NCBI GenBank assembly: GCA_019022495.1
Contig: JAFEKR010000010.1
Location: 806,001 to 870,000 of the forward strand
Source of the DNA: Epichloe hybrida
Lineage: Eukaryota; Ascomycota; Sordariomycetes; Hypocreales; Clavicipitaceae
Direction of reading: 5' to 3'
Length of the DNA: 64,000 bases
Under the pieces are notes generated by a model. The model was not told where the DNA came from. It saw nothing but the letters and a program-made list of their open reading frames with translations, and did no database searches. Below are positions 33,775 to 48,611 of the stretch, piece by piece; within the stretch, counting starts at the first letter, position 1, and the number at the start of each line of letters is the position of its first letter. The translations under genes were made by a program, and so were the position numbers.

Positions 33775-35541
33775 TTATTCCTTGTTTCCCCTCTCTTCTG
33801 GGCCCGGATCCTTCGTGGCAAGTTCGATACACTCCTTCCGACTCGGCATGCTTTGCAGAGATCGTATGCGAACTTTGGCGGTCCCCCCTTCTAGATCGTT
33901 CTCGTCGCCTGCCCCTTTTCGCACGTAGGAGCGATGAGCTGCCGCCAGGTCGGCGCGCGAAGAACCGTGGTCGTCACTGTCGGGGTCGCTCAGACCATCG
34001 TATTCCACGGTGATGTGTGACATGCTGTTTCTCCTGTAGCGGTTGCTGGAGGCGGTGCACGACGTCCTCGTCGTTCGCGAGCTTTTCGTGTCGGAGACGC
34101 GGGGATAGGCCTTTATTAGAATCAGGCGTAGCGTCGGTAGGCAGCAGCATATGAATCCGGTCGAGACTTCTATCGTGGACCAGAAGACTATGTCCCAGTG
34201 ATTCCATGTGGGATTGTACGAGTTTGCGAAATGAAGGACTGATTTTAGCCGGAGCATCGATACGATGGTGACGCTGTTTGTGCGGCGGAAGAGATTTTCC
34301 GTATGTCAGCTTCGAAGAAAGAAGATGAAGAAGATGAAGAAAAATCCCAGGGACTGCCCACTTACATGCCGCCAGTCAGGAACATGATGAAGGCTCCGAC
34401 CTTCTTCTTCCAGTGCAGCCGTAGGTTCTTCACTTGCGCGAGGGGCAGGGCGAAGAGCCAGATGTCGGCCACGACACCGAGCACCCCGTTTGCCCAGCCC
34501 GAGGCGTTGATGTTGATGCAGTGGCCGGTCATCGATGGATCGCCGTCAAACCTTTTCCAGTTGAAGCTGACGGGGGTGCACTGGAAGAAGGTCTTGGTGA
34601 TGAACGCCAGGCCGAACGCGGCGTTGAAAGCGACGGTGATCCAGAGCAGTCGGCGGATGTCCCTTGCGGGAAAGATTGCGAGGTAGAACAGGGTGAGGCT
34701 GACTTTGATGAGGGTGATCAGCGTCAGGTACATGATCTCCATGGCGTAGAAGTATTGTCCGAAGCGGACGAGCTGCGGAATTTCGAGCTTCCAAATGTCT
34801 TGTCCCAACCCGCTCGGGGTCAGGAAGAACACCTGGAGCACGATGCTCGTCACACCGATGAAGCCTGCCGCCAGGATGGTCCAGTCGTCCGGGCCAAAGG
34901 TTCTGTTCGCGCTGAGGAACCTCTTGTACCCCAATCGAGCGACGACGATGACGGCCGCCACAGAGCCCAGCAGGTAGTTTGTCAGCCTAAACTCCAGCCC
35001 TCTGTCCCGGATGGGTTCGCCGCAATATGTTGACGTCAAGTTCTTGGAAACTGAGGATTGGATGCACAACTGTTAGGACACGGAAGTCCATTTTCAAGTG
35101 TACGACGTGAGAGAGCAAACATTCATCCCGGGGGGGGGGGTTGTCATCGTCACTGTACACACTCACATATAGCATCTGGCAAGCCGCAAGACTGGAACAT
35201 GCATGCAGTCATGTCAGACTCGTATCCATCGTGGGCGCAAATACATGGTGAGTTGTCGGCGTCGCATATCGCGCTGATGCACGACAACTAACCGGGCAAA
35301 ATCCAAGTGTTAGTATCTGTTCACGTGGGTATCGCTTCCTTTCTCCTGGCTTTCCTTCTTCTCGGGCTTGGGCGCCCGTCATTTCTGTCCTTGGATTTTC
35401 AATGGCTCCTCGGAGGTTGGTCAGTAAACTCACAGCACATGCCGGGAGCTGGCTACTGTTGAAATACGAGGCAGCACGCTGCGCGATGGAAGCCAAATCC
35501 GCCCCCGGGACAGGCGCCAGACGCCCAAAACTTTCCTGCAT
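33775..35541 (-). CDS. CFEM-domain PTH11-type integral membrane receptor
   Basis: Four exons close in frame: 35434-35541, 35167-35287, 34366-35050 and 33775-34273 (470 aa). Seen: an N-terminal CFEM cysteine domain with eight cysteines (LPACA, SCISAIC, SPCIC, TACM, QSC, STYC). About seven transmembrane helices follow (from LTNYLLGSVAAVIVVARLGY), with the rhodopsin-like fungal motif set (DDWTILAAG, GLGQDIW, ALPLAQV). The cytoplasmic Ser/Arg-rich tail has no membrane segment. PTH11-type receptors sense host or surface cues. The ATG at 35541 gives no signal peptide; the true start may lie in an upstream exon after an acceptor near 35,590, not resolved. Otherwise intact. Confidence 0.85.
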
Positions 35542-35639
35542 GGGGACAGAGTTGAGGGCTGTCGTGCCAATAACTCTCGTTGGGTGGTCAACCTGCGTCC
35601 CTGTCGCAATTGTCTAGTTGCGCGGCACCATGGCCGATC

Positions 35640-35780
35640 GATGTCAGGATAGGAAGGGATGAAGGGATAAAGGGATAAAGGGATGAAGGGATGAAGGGAT
35701 AATGGGATAATGGGATAATAGGATGAACGGATGAATGGATGAATGGATGAATGAATGAATGAATGAACAATGAATAATGA
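35640..35780. repeat. Minisatellite of GGGATAAA/GGATGAAT units
   Basis: About 140 bp of 8-9-bp units (gaagggataaa, gggatgaa, ggatgaat) drift from one variant to the next from left to right. It lies upstream of the CFEM receptor gene and creates spurious repetitive reading frames. Confidence 0.85.
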
Positions 35781-37491
35781 ATGGACTGGAGGGTCAGAAT
35801 ACCGTCCAAATACCGAGATACGCCCAAGTTACGGTCACCGGACGAAGACAAGAACATCGAGAAGATGGGTCCGGCTGAAGGAAGGGGGAGGGAGCAGCTA
35901 GTTAAAGCTATGTGGAAATGCCTGGCAGGTAGAGTTGGTGTAGATGCAGGTCTCAGCCTTTACTTCTCCCACCATGCCGGAGTCTTGCGGCCAATGTCTT
36001 GCCGGAACGCCGACTGGAAGCTAGACTGGCAGTACGGACGCACCGAGGAATTCATTGGCAGCCAGAGTGAGTTTTGCTTTGCTTATATGGAAATTGGTAT
36101 TAGTAGGACAAAAGAAGTCAGGACAAGAGGAATGATTCCGCAGTGTGCGGACCATATTCCTTTTCTGAACCACCTGAACTTACTATAAGTTAGTCCGCGG
36201 GGCCGGCCACACGGGAAAGGCCATTATCAAGCCGACCCGTTTGCCATTTGCCATCCAACCATCTTCTTTGCGAAAGGGTTTGCGAACAGGACGTCTCTCC
36301 CGTCCCCGGTCCCCGGTCCCCGGATTGCCTCCGCGGTCCGCCACAGTCCGCCACAAGTCCGCCAGCGTGTTCCATCTTATGCGGGAGGATGGATCCGTCA
36401 AGTCGCTGGTAATCGGTACGTACCCTGCTCTTCAGAAGGCTAGGCCAAGGCTAGGCCAAGGCTAGGCCGCGATGTGTTTTTTTTTCGCGCCAAAATTTCC
36501 TTTTTCTTCTCCCTTTCTCCTTCTTTTATTAGTGCGCGCCGAGTCACGAGTAGTATACAACACACGCAAAGTTGGAAATACCTCGTCAAACACACGCACT
36601 CACACACACAAGTACAAGTGCATGAGGGCATGGGCGGACTCCAAAGATAGCCGTCTACATCGGCGTTTTCCGTCGAGCTGGGGGGCGAGTCAAGATGTCG
36701 CAGCCACTATCGCAGCTCGTTCGCAGCTCGTTCATCATCTCCTGCCACGGCACCCACTCAATTGGTGCTTACGCGGCAGCCGGGGGAGCTCGATGCTCAG
36801 CTCCAACTTCCAAGGTTCCGTGGACCCTTGCCCAGGACGGCCAGTTGTCAGTCAGCATGTAGTCAGTAGCTCGCAATTAAACGAGTTTCGGCGCTCCCTG
36901 TTGGCATTGCAGTCATAACGGTAGCAGCTTGTTGGTGCGGCTGATGCCAGATAACCATGGCAAGGCAAAGTAAAAAGTACTGCGGACTAATAGGGGGAAC
37001 GGAGCACGGACCGTCTTGAAGCCGGCCGGCCCTGTCTGGGTCGTACTTCGGACATTTGACAAGTCTTGGACGGATGAGTTCGTCGATGCCTTGGTCACCT
37101 TTACTGATGAGAATCACAAGAACCCAGAGGCGGCCTGTATGATCAGCTTTATGCATATGCCCGAGATGTCGCCTGATGTTATGATCGACCGATGCCGCGA
37201 TTCCTTAGATACATGTCAACTATGCCGCCGAGTTGTTTTGTGTGTGTCGCGGCTTTAGCGGCCATGATCTTGTTTGGAGGAATTGATGGCATCGACCTTG
37301 GTCATTCACTTATCGCGAATTCTTAATTGGTCTTTTACAAAACTCGCTTCAGGGCACGAAGCCCCGCCGTCCGTGGGCCAAAACCCCGGTTATGCAATTC
37401 TAGCAATAACAGCCCACAAAAAAAAAAATTAGGCTACAAAAACCCATTCGAGCTTGTTCCGAGACTTTCCTCTTCGCCTCCATCACGCTAC
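35781..37491. other. Intergenic region with short repeats and a possible coding remnant
   Basis: Holds small direct repeats: CCCCGGT ×3 near 36,305, GGCTAGGCCAA ×3 at 36,438-36,467 and CGCAGCTCGTT ×2 near 36,712. A plus-strand 80-codon frame at 37,016-37,258 has coding-like third positions (SWTDEFVDALVTFTDENHKN) but no identified family. It could be a gene fragment. Nothing else was recognised. Confidence 0.4.
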
Positions 37492-37533
37492 ATGCTGAGC
37501 AGGCATGTCGTGATTCGCACGCTCCTCAGGCCA

Positions 37534-38370
37534 ATGCACCTTCTATTCATCCGCCACGCCGAGAGTGTAGACAATGTTGCCGGTCTGTACGGTGGCTCTC
37601 GTGATGCCGCGCTGACGGCCCACGGAGTGCTTCAGACCAAGCGTCTGGCGTCGGGCCTCGTCGAGTCTGAGCTGCTCGACATCCGTCACGTCTGCTCATC
37701 TCCCCTTGAACGGACCGCGAAGACCGCAAAAGCCATATGCGACGCGCGCAACGACCGCCACGGTGCCGCCGACGATATGCTGCGCGCCATCCCCGTGTCC
37801 GAGCTTCGAGAGAAGCATTTCGGAAACTGGGAGGGCGTCAAGTATGCCGCGGCATCCACTGTGCCGCGGCCGGCGCAGATCGATGCCGAAACATCTGAAT
37901 CCATGCGGTCGAGGGCAAACTTCTTCTTGGATCAGCATCTGTGGCCTGTCCTCGCGGAAACGCTTTCCACGGATTCCGACAAGGCCTGCGTCATTGTAGT
38001 CAGTCACGGCATTCTGCTCGGTGCACTGACGCGGGCACTGGCCGAGAAGCTTGCTCACGCCTCACCCTTGAACGCAAGCTTTGCTCAGCTTTCTTCGTCC
38101 AGATTAGCTTGGAGTAACACCGGCTATCTGGACATCGCCATGGCCAGACAACACGCCGACTCATTTGTGTCGTTGGCATCTCGACGCGCGGCGCCGTGGT
38201 CTTGGACTCGTAGCAGTCTTGTCCAGGTCAATTGCACCAAACACCTCGCTGGCCTCCACAAAACTCGTGGCGGAATCGGCAGTGCCGCCCACGACCATCG
38301 ACAAAAGACACTGGAAGGTTTCTTCGGTGCCGCCTCGCGCAAGCGTAAAGCACACGACGCTACAGAATAA
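37534..38370 (+). CDS. Histidine phosphatase (PGAM-like) with C-terminal PIP-like box
   Basis: Intronless, 278 aa from the ATG at 37534, which places the phosphatase core at the very N-terminus as usual; upstream in-frame ATGs (37492, 37327) add unlike sequence. Seen: the phosphohistidine motif LLFIRHAES (residues ~3-11), an SSPLERTAKTA block, EKHFGNWEG, and the second catalytic His in VVSHGILLGAL. The C-terminal ~60 residues are basic and end with QKTLEGFF (from residue 257), which fits the PCNA-interacting motif Q-x-x-hydrophobic-x-x-F-F, followed by a KRK cluster resembling a nuclear signal. The substrate is unknown; the family acts on phosphosugars or other phosphoesters. The PIP interpretation is a motif match only. 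Confidence 0.8.
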   Translation: MHLLFIRHAESVDNVAGLYGGSRDAALTAHGVLQTKRLASGLVESELLDIRHVCSSPLERTAKTAKAICDARNDRHGAADDMLRAIPVSELREKHFGNWEGVKYAAASTVPRPAQIDAETSESMRSRANFFLDQHLWPVLAETLSTDSDKACVIVVSHGILLGALTRALAEKLAHASPLNASFAQLSSSRLAWSNTGYLDIAMARQHADSFVSLASRRAAPWSWTRSSLVQVNCTKHLAGLHKTRGGIGSAAHDHRQKTLEGFFGAASRKRKAHDATE

Positions 38371-38818
38371 AACCCAAGGTAAATTCCACCTCTTCTTTTT
38401 TCTCTCTGCCCTTCATATGACGAAAGGTCCTCCCTTCCGCCCAAGTGCTAGTGCTACGCGCACTTTATATGATGAGAACACAAATATTCACAGACCTGTA
38501 CCGAAAACACAAATGTGGAAACAACTTGTCCAACCGCTGTCTGAAAACGCACTTTTTTCTTTTTTGAAGTCGTCACTTATGTTGCTCTCTTTGCAATGAA
38601 AGCCGATAGCTGACATTATATTATACAGGTTCATTATGCGTGTACTTGAGCACTTTTCCGATGAGACTGTAGATGAAAGATTCGGTCCATGCCGCCTTAT
38701 GTGTCTGTAGTGCTGCCGGCGGCTAATTTTCTTCCCAAGCCTCACCAACCTGACTGAAGGTTGGTTCCCCTTCCTGAGTAATTGTCCCGAAGTAGACATG
38801 ACTAGAGTCGTCAAGCCA
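38371..38818. other. Short intergenic region between convergent genes
   Basis: Shared 3' side of the histidine phosphatase and the EME1-like gene. No coding or repeat feature was recognised. Confidence 0.5.
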
Positions 38819-40897
38819 TCAAACATCCGTGCTATCTTCATCGGTGCCCGTAAACACCTTGTGTACCCTCCGACTCACAGCCTGTCCGACTGTACGATCC
38901 GACACCGCTCCGTCTTTGTTGGTGCTCTTCCTCACAGCCGCCAGCGTCTCCGGCCCTCCGCTATCCAATCCCTGTGCCAGTTTTGTAACGCTATTGAATT
39001 CGGCTGCTATACCATATGCGATTGGGGCCGTGATGCGTACGATCTCTTGTAGCATGCGTACGTAGGTGTCTTGCGCAGTGTCTCCTGTGCGGACCTGGCC
39101 ACTCTCCATGCAGAATCCAGCCACGGAGGTTGCCTGGTCTCGTTGCTTCTTGTAGGGAATTGTTGAAATATGCTGCGTGAAGTTGACTACCCATCTTGCA
39201 GTCTCTGTTGGCACTGTTGTGTGGTGAACAAGCATACCATGCTCAACATGGAGCGAGAGCATCGCATCCTCGATGACGTCTTCTGACACATACTCGGCAG
39301 CAGCTCGTGGGTTCGATGCTGATGCTGATGCTGACGTTGATGTTGGTCCACCACCGGCAGATCGGACGCCAGTTGTGAATTGTCGATTGCGATTGCTGCG
39401 GTTCCTCCGAACCCAGGTAGTCATGCCCTGCAGAAGAAAGACGAGCTTCTTGCGCGCGTGCTGGCTCTGGATATCGATGATGCGTCTAGTAAGTCCGTCT
39501 TCGAGCACCAAGGATACAAACTCCTCAGCTGCCACTATGACGATGACGATTGCTTCATGCGCGATACGAGGGGGTATGGGCTCCCACAGACCCATTTCAT
39601 CGTTAAACCTCGAGGTCACCTTACGTCGCCACTTTATCACGTTGTGATTGGGGCAGCTCCACGTGGCATGCTCAACTCCCAAGCCCTGCAGCATCTCTTT
39701 GACTTGCACTGCAAGTCCAGTGTCTAGTCCAGACGGCAGATCCACAATCATTTCAGGCGCAGATACCTTTTTATCAGTGCGAAGCTTGTTGACTTCTGCC
39801 AACGCCGCAACGCGATGCTTCTCCGCGGCTTTGGCGGCCTTCTGCTGTTCCCTCTCTCGTCGTTTGTCCTCCCTATCAGCTTCCCGCTCAGCTGCAGTCT
39901 TCTTTCGTCTTCTTGGCTTCACGGTTTCGCGTGCAGCGATTCGATTCGCCCACGTAGTATCGCTCTGCGTGCGTCGCATTGGAGACCGCGCCCGTCTCTT
40001 TGACGATAGATCCATGTCCATGATCGATGGCAAGTCGTCGTCGTTGGAGCAATCGGAATTGTCTGAGGATTCGTCGATACAAATCAAGTCGTCTGGAGCT
40101 TTGGATGTTGTCCGCTGCTCCGAGGTTGGACTGCTCGCGAATGGGTCTGATTCACAGCCCTGGCGTCCTTCAATACGCCGTCTCTTTAACTGCCCTGATC
40201 CGTATGACTTTGGAACATTTCCCAGATTTGGTGTTGCCAAGACTTGCGGTGGAGACGAAGTCACGAAAGGGTCGAGGGATGCAGCTCTCCTAGCCATGAA
40301 TTGTTTCCCAGAAACAGGTTGCGGGGAGCTATCAAATGGATCCGATCGAAACGGATCATCAACGTCAAGTGCATTTGCCCCTTGAGAGGGCCTGGTATGC
40401 TTCGAGGAGGGTGGCAGTTGCTTTTCAGCTGCAAGGCACATGTCCTGCTTCGGGGATGTTTGTTCCAACGAACTCGTCAATTCAATCGGCTCCAGGACGG
40501 ACCGTTTTAAGTGAGATCCATCATGGCTCATCAATGGTAGACGTTTCGCGTTTGATGCCGGGTCTTGTCCTTCCAGTATTTCCGAAGCTTTCTTATGCCC
40601 AATATTGGATCCAGCTGCTTTTCTTCGCTTCGTTGGCGGTTCCTCGAGAAGGTCGAATATGTCATCGTCAATGTCGTCAAATGTGCAATCTTCCGTCGTG
40701 GATCGTGTCTTATTCAAAGGCTTGTTGTGGTCTGTAAATTTCACGCCTACTTCCGCAGATGGAGACTTGGTCCCTGCATCATGGCAGAGCGATAGACCGG
40801 TTGGTACAGAGGAGGCAGCAAGTTCCTGGCATGGTGATGATGCATGGTTGGAGAGTCGCGGACTTGAAGAGATGAGATCAATGACATCCGGTGCCAT
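38819..40897 (-). CDS. eme1: EME1/MMS4-like subunit of the Mus81 structure-specific endonuclease
   Basis: Intronless, 692 aa from the ATG at 40897 (MAPDVIDLISSSPRLS), which begins with a SUMO-interaction-like VIDLI; a longer start at 41035 is possible but unlike the family. Mus81-Eme1 cuts branched DNA at stalled forks and recombination junctions in the nucleus. Seen: a long Ser/acidic disordered N-terminal half with KRRR/KRRK patches, then a basic coiled segment (ERE/KAAEKH), then the catalytically dead ERCC4-type nuclease domain (MIVDLPSGLDTGL, IVIVAAEEFVSLV, KKLVFLLQGM) and a C-terminal HhH-like region. Eme1 subunits lack the nuclease's active-site motif, consistent with what is seen. Confidence 0.85.
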   Translation of the reverse strand: MAPDVIDLISSSPRLSNHASSPCQELAASSVPTGLSLCHDAGTKSPSAEVGVKFTDHNKPLNKTRSTTEDCTFDDIDDDIFDLLEEPPTKRRKAAGSNIGHKKASEILEGQDPASNAKRLPLMSHDGSHLKRSVLEPIELTSSLEQTSPKQDMCLAAEKQLPPSSKHTRPSQGANALDVDDPFRSDPFDSSPQPVSGKQFMARRAASLDPFVTSSPPQVLATPNLGNVPKSYGSGQLKRRRIEGRQGCESDPFASSPTSEQRTTSKAPDDLICIDESSDNSDCSNDDDLPSIMDMDLSSKRRARSPMRRTQSDTTWANRIAARETVKPRRRKKTAAEREADREDKRREREQQKAAKAAEKHRVAALAEVNKLRTDKKVSAPEMIVDLPSGLDTGLAVQVKEMLQGLGVEHATWSCPNHNVIKWRRKVTSRFNDEMGLWEPIPPRIAHEAIVIVIVAAEEFVSLVLEDGLTRRIIDIQSQHARKKLVFLLQGMTTWVRRNRSNRNRQFTTGVRSAGGGPTSTSASASASNPRAAAEYVSEDVIEDAMLSLHVEHGMLVHHTTVPTETARWVVNFTQHISTIPYKKQRDQATSVAGFCMESGQVRTGDTAQDTYVRMLQEIVRITAPIAYGIAAEFNSVTKLAQGLDSGGPETLAAVRKSTNKDGAVSDRTVGQAVSRRVHKVFTGTDEDSTDV

Positions 40898-41630
40898 GCT
40901 CGGCTTTCCATGCCGCAAGCAAGGACGGCGAATGAGGTTCGAAAAGGAAACGATTTGATCCCACGTCTTTCGTCGTTTCTTCACGATGGCTAACGCGTCT
41001 TGAGAAGCCAGACACGAATTGATCACGGACATCACGTGATCCCGGGACGCGAAGGGGGGAACACCCGTGTGGCAGGGCCGCAGGGGGCAACTAGTTACCT
41101 ACCGCAGTGCATATGCTTTCGCGTCAAGAACATGGCAAAAGCGTAATCCAGAGCTTCTTTCATTGACAGGGGGGATTGGCCAAAATGCAAAGCCACATAC
41201 AAAAGACACAAGGTCTTCGTATTTGCTTACCCCAGGAGAGTAGAGGATTTCCAAGGTCTGTCCAACTTACCCATCTGAACCGATATGATCAACACACCTG
41301 GTAGGGAAATTGCCCCCTGCTATGATTGAGGTAGAGAACTTATATTCATCATTTCTAGACACGGCACTTCGCAACAACGGGGTTTTGCTACGAAGCCTGT
41401 GTATTGCTTGTGATTTACTACCGTATACTATCTGTGATCCTTCACGCCCTTGTACAGCAAATTACAATGCGCTGCTCTGACCTCTGACCTCTGACCTCTA
41501 GTCTGAAGGAAGACCAACGCCGTTTGCCAACATTTCTCAACTCGAGCACTTATTGTGTAGTACTTTTAATATTCACATGTGGCATGAAATCCTTCCCACC
41601 CAAGAAAGGAAAAAGTATCACGCTCAGCTA
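40898..41630. other. Intergenic region
   Basis: Upstream of the EME1-like gene and 3' of homocitrate synthase. It contains no recognised gene; short CTCTGACCTCTGACCTCTG repeats lie near 41,474. Confidence 0.5.
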
Positions 41631-44709
<3,079 letters not shown>

Positions 44710-47700
44710 AATGATGGTGTTTCTGTATAGAAGGGGCCGGATTGTTTCGTAGCGCTCGGGAAGTTTTTGAGTCCGACGATGTTTAGGCAAGAAAGGTGTG
44801 AATATTGGAGACTGCGATTCAATCCATGAAAAGCTGGTGGGGTTTTCGTGGGGTGGCAATTGAGAGCCAATTGGGAGGCCAATTGAGAGAGGCCGATGAC
44901 GGAGCATTTGTCATTTGTTAGTGTGAGTCGCACCGAGGAAAAAGTTTGCTGCTAAAAAATGCCCCAGGCAGGCAGGGCCAGTACCCTGGCACTTGGCACT
45001 TGGCACTTGGTACTTGGTACTTGCTGCTCGATCAAGAATCTGCACCCCACGATCATTCAACGTGGTGCCGATGTTGCCAAACATGCCTGCAAGAAGTCAC
45101 ACAGAATTGGTGCTCAGACTGTGCCATGATGTTTGGCTTCACGCATGATTTCCTGAGTGGTACCCAAGTGGGCATGGCACCGGCCTCCTGTGCATACAAC
45201 ACCATTCGAAGTTCCCACGCCCAACCACCCTGGAGCGAAGAAGAATTCGTATGTAACCTCCCACCGGAAGCAGGAGGGGTCGAAAAGACTATAGTAAACG
45301 TTGACATTTGCTTCATCCACAGTCATGCATCTCGTGATACACAACTTTGGCAGCGTCGCGCACGGGCTATTGCCGACGAATTACGTTTTCGCATGCCATG
45401 GTCCTGCCCGAGCGTCGGTGATAATTGAGATCCAAACGAGCGGCATCCCAACCATATATTTCAATCCGAAAGCAACTTCATTCGTTTAGACTGTACCGCA
45501 GGCGGCAGGCCACACCATCCATACAATATGAGGATCATGCCCAATGCGTTCTCTCTCCACCGGAAGACCTCGCTCGCCTTTACAGATTCAGTGACAATGC
45601 TGAACGGGGTGTTGAACGGGTCCTGGTGTCTGGCGTGCTTTAACCGAGCATGGATGGCATTTGCCTCATTTGACTTGCCTCAGGGAGTATTTTTGCTGCG
45701 CTTTACGGACACCAGAAGCCGAGGGTGTACTCCGTACGGAGTAATTGAGCTTTCTTTATTTGAGATCAGAATGATCGATCACACACGTCTTTATTTACAG
45801 CAGCTGATGCTTTCTGCTCTCGTGGATTCACTGACATGTCGATTTTGACTCGTATTTGCGGCGCAGAATAATGTACATTGCATCGTTGGCTACTCCGTAC
45901 ACACGTCAAGGGCAATGAGATGTGGTATATGCTGAAAGCGGTGTCCAGCGGCTCAACATTGATGAAAGCCGAAAACCTTCCACTCAATATTGAGATTGCC
46001 GCACGTCGCGACCGTGCTTATGCGTCTCGATTTTTGGAAGTTATTCGTCAGCCATCGACGTCAAAGGAGCCAATCGACTCAGTCCTCAACCGGGCAGCTG
46101 GTTCTTTCTTTTTATCATACCCCAATTTCGAGTTGTTCAAGGATGAAGACTATGTTGGTAGACCCGGACAGACACGATACACAATGGACTAACGGATACT
46201 CCGTAGAGCAACGCTTTTCCTTCACCAAGGAATGAAGGTTTAATCCGTACATGATGCATATAATATCCGGGAAGTGAACAGGAGCTTCTTCGTCCACATG
46301 CTGACATGCTGTCCGTCCGAGCGAACCAATCACATTGCGAGACCCTCTCCTCCTGAGTACTTTTCTTATTCATCCTGGTCGAGCCCCAGCCGAGGCACCA
46401 ACCCCCAAGTCGGCAAAGGCGGAGGAATTGCGTACACATACATTGCATATTACGGACATACATTACATATTACGGACATTACATATAATGACGGACGTAC
46501 AATGTACTTCAGACCATTCCGGCAGAGTGGGCTGGGTCATGCCGTCCTCGATCTACGGACTAGTAGATAATGCATTATCGTTAGTAGGACTGTCCCTCCT
46601 TTCTTGCCGGCGCTGAACTTACTTACGTCGTCAGCTTTTCTACTCAGGCCAAGGCTCAAATGAACCACGGTCCAGATGGGCTTTCAACAGTCGGAACTTC
46701 CGAGTACATGTGCTATTCACGTGTCTCCTGTCACCTGTGTTATTATTAGTCATAGTTAAAGCTACATCTACTCCGTGTACGCGCCTATAATTCATGGAGC
46801 GAGTACTCGGTAGTGCCCTTTGCTTGGTAAGGCACTTACTTTCTAACCCATTTTCCCAGTACTCCGTAGGCTGTCAGTATTAGTATTATTCAATGACAAG
46901 GCATTCAAGGGTGGTTATAGGTCGATTGACTTTGCTGCGAACAACAGCACTGCCGATTGCCTCCTTTTCAATAAAAATGAAGGCCACCCCTGACGCGACA
47001 AAACTCGTGCGGTCAGTGCACTGGTGGGCGTCTTCACCCTCTCATGACGCCAAAGCTGGCTGGGGTTTCGGGGAGAGCGTGCAAAGGCAGCAGCTACTAA
47101 TGATGCTCAGTGCTCCGTATGTACATACGGATTACTCCGTAGTCTGATCCAAAAATGAGTTTGCCTCCATCTGGAGTTTGTCGCTACCCCGTACGGACTA
47201 CTCATACCAGATCAGACAAGATCGATTCTCCGAAGCGCTGTGCTCACCACTGACCCGTCGGCTGTATTTTAATTAGGTAAAGTCGCGTCTTTGTCTCCCA
47301 TTCGAGGTGGGTGGGTGGTCATAGCGGTTGGTAGCGGTTGGTAGCGGGTGGTAGCAACACATATACAGTAGGTGTGTGGGTGCATGCAACTCCCGCCTGC
47401 ACTGCACTAATAAATGCACGCTGCTGCAACCGCCGTCATGGGGCTGGAAACCCCCTCTATTTTTTTCTTCTTCTTCTGCTTCGTCCAGAGGATGTAGATC
47501 AACTGAGGTTTTCAGAGGGACCTGACCTGCCTGAGTTGTGGTACTGTACAGTACATAATATTGACCAGACCGACCTGACATATGTAGGAGCACTGTGGGT
47601 ATTCGTGGTGGTGTACTTTCATTGGCTTAATTTTGCTCTGTAATTTCACACCCTCTGGCGAATGCAATACGGATTAGAAAATTCAATGGCAAATCAACAT

Positions 47701-48611
47701 GCCGCATGGGCATTGCGCCACGATGTACACAAAAGTGATGTTGCACTCAGGTTAGGCCAGGTTCCTCCGAAAACCTCAGATGTTGTGCCACACACACACG
47801 GAGGTGAAGAAATCGATGCTGTGTGCTGCGTCTCCAGCCAAGCCCGTTGCAACCACCGACAGCATCCGTCCGAAGTCCTCCTTCTCGTCTGTTATTCCCG
47901 CGTGCTGGCTTCGACCAGGGGGCGAATCCGTTGGCACAATGTACAAGGAACTACTCCGTACTGACCAGACCAGTGACTGGCCGTAATAACACGGACTACC
48001 CTGTGCTTAACAGTACAATACAGTGTGGGACAGCCGAGCCGGGTCCATTCGCTGGGGTGCCCCGGCGTTTTCCCCCTTTGCCGTGCTGCCAAGCTGAGGA
48101 CCCACCCGACCAACCAACCAGGCCAGCCTTGTGTTTAATTTACCTGTGTTTAGTCTGATACCTGGACCCCTGGCCACTCCCACCAGAACAATGCAACCCG
48201 CTACCCGTTACCAGCCCTGGTACCAGCCTTGCCTAGATTCTAATCCGTAAAGCTCATCCATTCCCTCTCGTCCCAGCTCGACGGCTGTCCAAAGGAGTCC
48301 AAAGGAGTCCAGAGGAAAGACACATCCCAAGTACAGAGGAAGGACACACTGTCGAACATTCCCTCGTAGTAGGATTGCTGCCAACAACCCGACGCTACCG
48401 CCGTCGGTCAAATTTCGCCAAAATAACGCCAGCTACGCGCCGCGGCGCTGGGCCTTCCCGGGCCTGACGATCCATCTGAGACGGACGGATCGATTGCCCT
48501 CTCCCCGGACCAGCAGCCTCTGAGACTCTGAGAGTACCTGGCAACTCCCGTCTTTCGAGCATCATTATCATCGATAATTTCTAGCCGCATATTAGTCTGG
48601 TCTCGCCCAAT
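44710..48611. other. 3.9-kb gene-poor region
   Basis: No recognised gene. Open frames (for example 45,528-45,848 and 45,878-46,192) show no family features. It is rich in the motif TACTCCGTA/TACGGAGTA (45,729 as a palindrome, 45,891, 46,196, 46,859, 47,130, 47,951). It also holds short direct repeats: TTGGCACTTGG near 44,993, TACGGACATACATTACATAT near 46,450, TAGCGGTTGG at 47,321-47,345 and TCCAAAGGAG at 48,290. It may contain the kinesin promoter at its right end. Confidence 0.55.

Noticed and set aside
35588..35857. Repetitive frame with Ile/Pro/His repeats
   Set aside because: It is the translation of the GGGATAAA minisatellite, not a gene.
45528..46192. Overlapping 70-106-codon frames in the gene-poor region
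   Set aside because: No domains; adjacent frames on both strands of similar length indicate chance.
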